Part shown: piece by piece, positions 1 through 5,997 of the stretch
Layout: every line of letters starts with the position of its first letter
Numbering within the stretch: position 1 is the first letter of the stretch
Assembly: GCA_002295925.1 (NCBI GenBank)
Contig: DBGO01000006.1
Span: 1 to 35,173 of the forward strand
Source of the DNA: Flavobacteriales bacterium UBA852
GTDB lineage: Bacteria; Bacteroidota; Bacteroidia; Flavobacteriales_E; Vicingaceae
Direction of reading: 5' to 3'
DNA: 35,173 bases
Position numbers and translations under genes: made by a program
The notes under the pieces: generated by a model
Databases searched by the model: none
The model's input: the letters and a program-made list of their open reading frames with translations, nothing else
What the model was told of the DNA's origin: nothing

Positions 1-938
1 TCCAGTTTTTGGGGAGTATTACAGATACTCCTCCTCCATTTCCAGCCGTACAATATAACGGAGGGTTTAATATTGAAAAGTTAACATCTTCATACGTTGT
101 CATCATAGAATAAAATCCCCCAAAATCTAAAGTTGCACATTGCTCCTCACCGTTTGATAATTGTAAAGTCTGTGAAGATTGATTTACCCATGGCCCTTTT
201 GCTTTTTGCACTGCATACACAGTACCAACTAGTACATTCCCATTAATATCTAATAAACCATCATTAGGGGTAATATTTTCTAACCTAAGTACTTTTAAAG
301 GGAAATTTTCTGGTGAGACATTTAACAATTGACTATTAACACCATGCATATAAACTTCATGGTAAATTCGATTATTTATATTGGCAAATGTAGAATTAAA
401 ATCTTGTGGTGAAAAAAATTGGTAAAAGGGAATGGCTATATTACTTTGAATATCTAAAAAAGCAAAGGCTTGAAATTCAAAATAAAATTTAGAAGGTCCG
501 CTTCCATTAGGTTGAGTATATAAATCTATAGAATAAGAATAATCATCCCCAACACAAGATTTACTACACTTATACTCTAAAGATGATTGATGTTGGCATT
601 CATTGCATATCTGTATTGGACCATCACTTGTTATAACATTATTGTCATTATCATAAGCAGTTAGAAATAATGTCATATTTGGTTCATTTAAGAAATTTGT
701 ATCAATTTTCCAATAATTAGACTTCAATAATTCTACTTTTTTTACTGTTTCATATGTATTTCCTGATATTCTTTTCACTTCTATTAACCAACGTGAAATT
801 ATTGAGTCATTACGTAATACAACATACCCTTGAGACATTTCAATAGGTATTTGAAACAATTCAGTTGTTTTTTTAATGTCTTGAGCTAAAACATTAACAC
901 CTATCGTAGATAGATAGATAGATAGATAACTTTTTCAT
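1..938 (-). CDS. secreted/surface protein, partial, start out of frame (candidate phase-variable gene)
   Basis: Reading the minus strand by hand, the frame that enters at 907 stays open to the left edge (about 300 codons, no stop) and reads as a real protein. It begins TIGVNVLAQDIKKTTELFQ, which looks like the end of a signal peptide cleaved after LAQ, and continues into Trp/Tyr/Asn-rich extracellular-type sequence with several Cys between about 540 and 610. The only good start is ATG at 938-936 (an in-frame earlier ATG is at 980-978). It reads MKKLSIYLSIYDRC and stops at 896-894. The two frames are separated by a (TAGA)5.5 tract at 907-928. Removing one 4-base unit joins them as MKKLSIYLSTIGVNVLAQ, and adding two units gives a longer hydrophobic core. 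The mature protein is of no family I recognise, and its C-terminus lies outside the window. It could be phase-variable and currently OFF, a decayed gene, or an assembly error in the repeat. Confidence 0.8.
907..928. repeat. tetranucleotide tract (TAGA)5.5 in a signal-peptide coding region
   Basis: Five perfect TAGA units plus TA on the plus strand (TCTA/TATC on the coding strand). Reading repeats of this unit gives the cyclic peptide Ser-Ile-Tyr-Leu in every frame with no stop, so the tract codes for hydrophobic signal-peptide core whatever its length. The unit length is not a multiple of three, so each unit gained or lost changes the downstream frame. Here the ATG-to-body distance is 31 bases (1 mod 3, OFF). 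Tracts of 4.5 or 7.5 units would be ON. A tract of 6.5 units would meet TAG immediately. Confidence 0.95.
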
Positions 939-1155
939 AGATTTTAAATTAACAGATAAATAATTATTAAGATTATTCATTAATCAATATTAAATAACCA
1001 TTACAAAGTAAAACAAAATAATTGATTTATTTAAATTTTTTCATATGTTTATTAATTTAAATGTTATCTTCTATTAAGATTACTAATTTAATTTTGATTG
1101 GAAAATTATTTGGATTTATGTATTAATCCAGTGATTCTAATTTATAGATATATCC

Positions 1156-1168
1156 AACCCGTTGTGCA
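1156..1168 (+). repeat. 13-mer AACCCGTTGTGCA, copy 1 (attC-like half site)
   Basis: The same 13 bases recur at 35153-35165 in the same orientation. Here the preceding bases give ATCCAAC, which fits the integron R'' consensus RYYYAAC, and the reverse complement gives GTTGGAT, which fits GTTRRRY. I found no matching partner half site (GCACAACG-type) within the next 200 bases, so a complete attC is not shown. A 5-bp hairpin follows directly. Confidence 0.4.
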
Positions 1169-1298
1169 GAGGAACTTACCTCTTTAAAACTGTAGAAAAT
1201 AAATTGAAAGACTGCTCCATAACTGAATTTTAAATTTTAGCAAAGAAACGAATAAATATTTTTGTATCGAAAAAGTTTAAGTCTTGTTAACGATATTC

Positions 1299-1331
1299 AA
1301 AAAAAAACCGCTTAATTAAAGCGGATTTTTT
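1299..1331 (-). terminator. Rho-independent terminator of the beta-barrel gene
   Basis: Stem CCGCTT (1308-1313) pairs with AAGCGG (1319-1324) around a 5-base loop. An A-run on the left becomes a long U-run when read on the minus strand, just after the stop codon of the 1351-2025 gene. The T-run on the right would let it also work on the plus strand. Confidence 0.85.
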
Positions 1332-1350
1332 ATTCTAAATAAGAAATGAT

Positions 1351-2025
1351 TTACATTTTAAATGTTAATCCTAAAGTCAAATATCCAAAACCGGAATATC
1401 CCATTTCTATAAACCCTCCAAAATTTGGACTGAAATAATATCTTCCTCCGGCATACGAACGAAATATTCCGCCAGATGATGAACTTGAAGATTCCATTAC
1501 ACGTAGTTCATATTGGCTAGTCGTGTAATTGTAAATATATTCTTGGTTTTTATCTTTCCATTTGCTTTGCAAAGCGCCAATAATTACACCTACATATAAG
1601 TCTGCTTTTTCGCTTATACCATCGGTAAACCCTATTTCATCAAGCAATTTAGCATAATGAAACTCTCCAACTACACCAAAAAGACTATACGTATAAGTTG
1701 ACTTGTATTTTTCTATATAGCTTGTTCCATAAATAGGATTTTCCCATTTATAATATCTTCCGAAGCGTCCGTAGGTCAATCCTGCGCTAACGAAATCATT
1801 AAACCCGTGTTGTAAATTTACGGTTACCGGTGGCATAGTCATTCCTGCCGAATAATTGGTGTAGGAATAATAAGCACTTCCGTAAGCGTAAGTAAATGGC
1901 GAAATACCAATATTTAATAAGTTGTCGCCGGTATTGAAAGAAGACACTTCGGTTTCTTGTGCGTTTAAATGATTACCCAATGCAGCAACAAATAAAAGCA
2001 CTGTTGAATAGATTAGTTTTTTCAT
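1351..2025 (-). CDS. outer-membrane beta-barrel-like protein, 224 aa
   Basis: The N-terminus MKKLIYSTVLLFVAALG followed by LNAQ is a classic signal peptide cleaved after AQ, so the protein is exported. The mature part has many short alternating hydrophobic/Tyr/Gly strands (for example VSAGLTYGRFGRYY) and ends GFGYLTLGLTFKM. Alternating residues and a terminal aromatic/hydrophobic strand are what is expected of an outer-membrane barrel in this phylum. I do not recognise a named family. The gene follows the beta-helix lipoprotein gene by 51 bases on the same strand and ends at a strong terminator, so the two are probably co-transcribed. Function unknown; a lipid- or polymer-associated porin-like role would be guesswork. 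Confidence 0.75.
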   Translation of the reverse strand: MKKLIYSTVLLFVAALGNHLNAQETEVSSFNTGDNLLNIGISPFTYAYGSAYYSYTNYSAGMTMPPVTVNLQHGFNDFVSAGLTYGRFGRYYKWENPIYGTSYIEKYKSTYTYSLFGVVGEFHYAKLLDEIGFTDGISEKADLYVGVIIGALQSKWKDKNQEYIYNYTTSQYELRVMESSSSSSGGIFRSYAGGRYYFSPNFGGFIEMGYSGFGYLTLGLTFKM

Positions 2026-2076
2026 AATTATCGGATTAGATATTTATTTTAAGATTGAAAGAAAATATTTAAACCA

Positions 2077-3342
2077 TTATGGTTCGAAATATACTTTACA
2101 ACCATTTGTACAGTTAGCATTTGGACCCGTTCCGTTGTTGATGAATGTATTGGTTGTTTCTACTCCGGCAACTGTTGATTGACCCACACCTCCGGTATAA
2201 AGCGTAGAGTTATTATCTACATAAACACCATAACTGTTAGAGTTTGAAATAGTTGAATAATCTAAATCCAATCTTCCGCCTTTAAGGTCTATACCGGCAT
2301 AATCAAAATACCAATACGAACCGCCATCTGATACTGTGGTATATTTAATCACATTGTTTGGATTATTTGAAGCAATTAAGATTCCTCTCCAATAGGCAGA
2401 AGTAGAGTATCTTCCTTTAATTTGAATAGGTTCTGTAGCTGTTCCTACACAGTTAAAATATCCACCTGAATTTACAGTAAAACCTTTATTTTGGTCATTT
2501 AAAATAACACTTCCGGCAGTAATTGTTAATCCTGCATCTAATTCTGTTCCTTGATTTAAAATTGGTGTATTTGTTTTTGGCCATGTAGTATTTACACCAA
2601 TGGTGGATGCTCTTGCTTCAATAAAATCATTTGCATTGGTTGAGTTATAATTATAATCGGAATTTGAATCAATAGAACCTAGCATTTTACTTGGTAAACT
2701 TAATCCTGTTACACAATTAGAAAATACATTATTTGCAAAATTTCCTACTATTCCGTCATTGTCAAAAAACAATCCTTCATCAAGACAATTATCAATAACC
2801 GTATTAGTTATATTTAGCATAGCAGTATTTGAAACAAAAACGCCTGCATCATCAAAATACCAATATCCACCGGCATCTCTGATAGTTACATAATCAAATA
2901 TATTATTCGGATTGTTTGATTCTATTCGAATACCGTCCCAAAAACCTTTGGTTGAGGTTTTCCCTTTAAAAACAATAGGGTCAGCACTTGTACCATCGGC
3001 TTTTAAGTAACCTGAAGAAGTCACAATAATGCTTGCATCTGCACAAAAACTTACTACTGCACCGGCAGGAATTGTTAAACCGGCTGAAACATAAACATCA
3101 CTACACACTTCAATATTGGTTGCTGTTAATACGGTATTAGTGGTAATATCCGACAAGGTGTACACAGAACCACTTCCATTTCCGTTTGTATTTGTATAAG
3201 TACAGCTGCCATCATCTTTTTCGGCATCAAAATCATAATTATCGGCTGCGGGGTCAGTACATCCCTCTTTTTTCTTACACGAATAAGCAACAAGCAAGAC
3301 CGTTGCCAAGGATAAAATCTTAAATAATTTTAAAGTTTTCAT
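2077..3342 (-). CDS. beta-helix repeat lipoprotein, 421 aa
   Basis: The signal sequence ends in the lipobox VAYSC, so Cys22 should be lipidated and the protein anchored in the membrane. Residues 27-48 carry the CTDP...NY...DDGSC motif common in exported Bacteroidota proteins. The rest is right-handed parallel beta-helix-like: residues about 60-190 and 255-375 are two diverged copies of one unit. SNNPNNIFDYVTIRDAGG (143-160) matches SNNPNNVIKYTTVSDGGS (325-342), and each is followed by a YWYFD.AG segment. Such folds are usual in surface proteins and polysaccharide-active enzymes, but I see no catalytic signature. Start is the ATG at 3342. The gene lies 77 bases after the response-regulator gene and 51 bases before the barrel-like gene, all on one strand, so it may be co-expressed with, or controlled by, the two-component system. 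Confidence 0.8.
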   Translation of the reverse strand: MKTLKLFKILSLATVLLVAYSCKKKEGCTDPAADNYDFDAEKDDGSCTYTNTNGNGSGSVYTLSDITTNTVLTATNIEVCSDVYVSAGLTIPAGAVVSFCADASIIVTSSGYLKADGTSADPIVFKGKTSTKGFWDGIRIESNNPNNIFDYVTIRDAGGYWYFDDAGVFVSNTAMLNITNTVIDNCLDEGLFFDNDGIVGNFANNVFSNCVTGLSLPSKMLGSIDSNSDYNYNSTNANDFIEARASTIGVNTTWPKTNTPILNQGTELDAGLTITAGSVILNDQNKGFTVNSGGYFNCVGTATEPIQIKGRYSTSAYWRGILIASNNPNNVIKYTTVSDGGSYWYFDYAGIDLKGGRLDLDYSTISNSNSYGVYVDNNSTLYTGGVGQSTVAGVETTNTFINNGTGPNANCTNGCKVYFEP

Positions 3343-3419
3343 TGAGTTTTAATTTTAAAAGTTATAGTGCAAATCTCTATGAATTATGACAATAGCAATA
3401 TAGGGTTTTTACTGTATTT

Positions 3420-4046
3420 TTAATTTCCCAATAAATCTAACTCTATTACTTTCTTTACTAACCCAATTGCATTTTCTACACCAAGCTTAACCATAATGTT
3501 ACTTCGGTGCATTTCAACGGTTTTAATGGAAATAAATAATTTTTCGGCAATTTCTTTATTCGATTTTTCATTCATAATTTCGGTAAGTATTTCTTTTTCT
3601 CGCCGGGTAAGTCGAATTTCATTGTATTGTTTAAATGATTTGAGCATTTTTTGTGTTTCAGGACTGATAAATTTCTCCTCCTTTTTTTGAAAATTCAACA
3701 AAAAATCGATGGCATCAAGCACAGATTCCAAACGTTCATATTTTAACACATAACCATCGGTTTTTTTTAACATATTTGAAATAACTGTATTATCGGTAAC
3801 CGATGACAGCATCAGAATTTTAAGCCCGGGTTGTTTTTGCCTGATTGCAGGAATAAAATCTATCGCGCTTTCGGTTCCGAATTTTAAATCTTGAATTAAT
3901 AAATCATATTTATGATTTGCAATTTGTTGATTTAATTTTTCTAAATTGTCAACAATATCTATCTGCGCATCAGGTAAATGTTGATTCATAATTTTCAACA
4001 AACCTTCCAAAAAAATATTATGATCGTCGGCAATTAATATTTTCAT
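3420..4046 (-). CDS. NarL/LuxR-family response regulator, 208 aa
   Basis: DNA-binding response regulator. The receiver domain (residues 1-120) begins MKILIADDHNIFLEGL with acidic residues Asp7/Asp8 and phospho-acceptor Asp53 in LLIQDLKFG. A linker rich in Lys/Glu leads to a LuxR-type helix-turn-helix (about 143-205) with LTRREKEILTEI and NKEIAEKLFISIKTVEMH. It overlaps the upstream histidine kinase gene by 4 bases (ATGA), so the two are translationally coupled and form a cognate pair. The downstream beta-helix lipoprotein and barrel-like genes on the same strand are plausible targets, but no operator was identified. Confidence 0.95.
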   Translation of the reverse strand: MKILIADDHNIFLEGLLKIMNQHLPDAQIDIVDNLEKLNQQIANHKYDLLIQDLKFGTESAIDFIPAIRQKQPGLKILMLSSVTDNTVISNMLKKTDGYVLKYERLESVLDAIDFLLNFQKKEEKFISPETQKMLKSFKQYNEIRLTRREKEILTEIMNEKSNKEIAEKLFISIKTVEMHRSNIMVKLGVENAIGLVKKVIELDLLGN

Positions 4047-5941
4047 CTCAATTGGTATTGTATTAGTATTAAAACACCTTTGTTTGGTTCTGTCTCAATA
4101 TTTATATCGATATCCATTTTTTTTGCTCTGAGTATGGTTGTGTATAAACCTGTGTTTTGTATATCTTCTTTATTCATTCCAATTCCGTCATCTTCAATTG
4201 TCAAGTTAATAATTTTTGCTTTTTCGTCAAAAAATAATTGAATGGTGCATACACTTGCCCGGGCATGCTTTATTGTATTATTGACAAACTCTTGTACAAG
4301 GCGATATAAAAAAGAAGCTACATCATCTTTCAGTTGCAATTCGTTCAAAGAATTGTAAAATTCGATTTGCAGTTCGGGGGTTGAATTTTCTTTACAAAAA
4401 GCTTCAATAGCTTCGGGTAAAGTTTTATTTGACAGAACAAAAGGCATCAAGTTGTGTGATATTTGTCGAACCGCAGTATGGGTATTTTCTATTGCCGGAA
4501 TAATATTTTCCAAATCTTGATAATTTTTGTTTTTCTGCATATTTTCAATTTGGAATTTTAAGAACGTAAGTGACGAAGCTACGCTGTTGTGCAACAGCTC
4601 GGAAATTCTTTCTTTCTCTTTTTCTTCGGCTTGTGCCTCTGCTTGTAATTTTTCTTTTTCTTTTTCTAAAGTTACAAATGCCATTTTTTGTTTGTTTTGT
4701 CTAATGTAAAACAAAACCAAAAGGATTATAATCAATAAAGCAACACTTAAAATAATCAGTTGAATTTGGCGTTTTTGCAACATCAAATTAGTTTCGGAAA
4801 TTTTTAACCTGTTTTCTGCATTTTCTTTTTTTATTTTTTCTGTTTCGTATTTGGTAATTAATTCATCTATAAATTTCTTTTTTTCGGCATTTGAAGCGGC
4901 AATATACGTATCGTGCGCTTTGTTTAAATAATTATAAGCTTCGTCGTATTTTTTTAAACCGGCATAAGCATAAGCCAAATGCTTAAATATTGAATATCGG
5001 ATGTTTTGATTGTTTGTCATCTCACTGTACTTGAGAGCATTTAAGCCGTATTCTATGGCTTTTTCAAAGTGCTGTAACTCGTAATTTAATCGAAGCAACG
5101 CTACATTATTCAGCAAAATATATTGTGTGTAATTATACTTTTCGCTCAACTTCAATGATGTTTCAAAAATCTCTTCGGCTTGCTCGCATTTTTTTTCTTT
5201 GCAATAATACTCTCCCAATGCGTAATTACTAATGATTAATCCTACCGGATTTTTATATTTTTCGGATAAGAACAATGCGGTATCTATATATGGTTTAGCT
5301 TTTTGGTTATTATCTAAATTCACCAATGAAATAGCCACTACGGATGCTATTTGAGGTAAATACAGAGTGTCATTTCTCTTTTTAAGTACTTGATACGATT
5401 GTTTACTGTATTCATACGCCTTTTGATAATCGCTTAAACTGATGAATATATTTGCCAAGTTGTTTTTAATAATTGCCGCACGATAATCATTGCCGTTTTT
5501 TTCATTTATTTCTATGGCTTTTTTAAAATATGAAACCGCTTTGGGATAATCATTTTTATAACTATAAACGGCAGCTTTCAGGTTATAAAGGTTTGCCGAA
5601 TATTCAGAAGTTGAATCTTTCAGCGCATTTAGTTGTTTATTGATAAAATCTAACGCTTCGTCTAATTTACCGGTTCTAAAAAGCCATTTGGTATAATTTA
5701 AGGCATATAATTGTTCAAGCTTTTCACTGTTGTTTTTCTTCCTTATAGAATCGATTTGTTCAAAAATTGAATCTTTGTTTGCTTGTGGTAAATATAAACG
5801 ATTGAATAATTCTGCAACAGCGACAGAATCAGTTACAAACGCACTATCATATTTTGAATTTGCATACCCTTCATTAACCGAAAAATGAAATAAAATGATG
5901 AATAGAACAACTCTTATACCTCTCCTTATTAACAAATTCAT
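4043..5941 (-). CDS. TPR-containing sensor histidine kinase (HisKA_3 type), 632 aa
   Basis: Membrane sensor kinase partnering the NarL-type regulator. A hydrophobic N-terminus (RRGIRVVLFIILFHF) acts as signal or anchor. Residues about 45-345 are tetratricopeptide repeats facing the periplasm. One strong membrane helix follows at about 393-414 (LIILSVALLIIILLVLFYI), then a coiled coil, the dimerisation/phosphotransfer helix with RISELLHNSVASSL (His451), and an HATPase domain with EFVNNTIKHA (N box) and EDDGIGMN (G1 box). The H box has LHN where LHD is usual. I chose ATG 5941. The longer frame starting with TTG at 5959 is rejected because that TTG is the end of a consensus TATATTTG promoter box. 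TPR kinases of this layout are frequent in Bacteroidota; the ligand is unknown. Confidence 0.93.
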   Translation of the reverse strand: MNLLIRRGIRVVLFIILFHFSVNEGYANSKYDSAFVTDSVAVAELFNRLYLPQANKDSIFEQIDSIRKKNNSEKLEQLYALNYTKWLFRTGKLDEALDFINKQLNALKDSTSEYSANLYNLKAAVYSYKNDYPKAVSYFKKAIEINEKNGNDYRAAIIKNNLANIFISLSDYQKAYEYSKQSYQVLKKRNDTLYLPQIASVVAISLVNLDNNQKAKPYIDTALFLSEKYKNPVGLIISNYALGEYYCKEKKCEQAEEIFETSLKLSEKYNYTQYILLNNVALLRLNYELQHFEKAIEYGLNALKYSEMTNNQNIRYSIFKHLAYAYAGLKKYDEAYNYLNKAHDTYIAASNAEKKKFIDELITKYETEKIKKENAENRLKISETNLMLQKRQIQLIILSVALLIIILLVLFYIRQNKQKMAFVTLEKEKEKLQAEAQAEEKEKERISELLHNSVASSLTFLKFQIENMQKNKNYQDLENIIPAIENTHTAVRQISHNLMPFVLSNKTLPEAIEAFCKENSTPELQIEFYNSLNELQLKDDVASFLYRLVQEFVNNTIKHARASVCTIQLFFDEKAKIINLTIEDDGIGMNKEDIQNTGLYTTILRAKKMDIDINIETEPNKGVLILIQYQLR

Positions 5942-5956
5942 GTTATATATTTTTTT

Positions 5957-5987
5957 CAAATATATAACAAATCAGAATGCTTGCAAA
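5957..5987 (-). promoter_or_regulatory. Bacteroidota-type promoter of the kinase-regulator operon
   Basis: On the minus strand TTTG (5987-5984), a 19-base spacer, then TATATTTG (5964-5957). This matches the TTTG-N19-TAnnTTTG consensus exactly. Transcription should start about 10 bases before the ATG at 5941, giving a very short leader. Confidence 0.8.
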
Positions 5988-5997
5988 TTAATTGTAA

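Larger units (their letters stand above)
939..1350. other. intergenic region without a convincing gene
   Basis: This very A+T-rich stretch lies upstream of the secreted-protein gene and downstream of the beta-barrel gene. I see no reading frame that looks like protein. It contains a 13-mer with attC-like character at 1156-1168, a short hairpin (AGAGG/CCTCT) at 1168-1183, and a Rho-independent terminator at 1299-1331. No exact TAnnTTTG box was found in front of the ATG at 938; the nearest candidate has one mismatch (TTACTTTG on the minus strand, about 70 bases upstream). Confidence 0.6.

Noticed and set aside
1168..1183. Small hairpin AGAGG/CCTCT as a terminator
   Set aside because: Only five pairs and no T-run, with no gene ending there.
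5942..5959. TTG-initiated extension of the histidine kinase
   Set aside because: The TTG is the end of the consensus -7 box; ATG 5941 follows.
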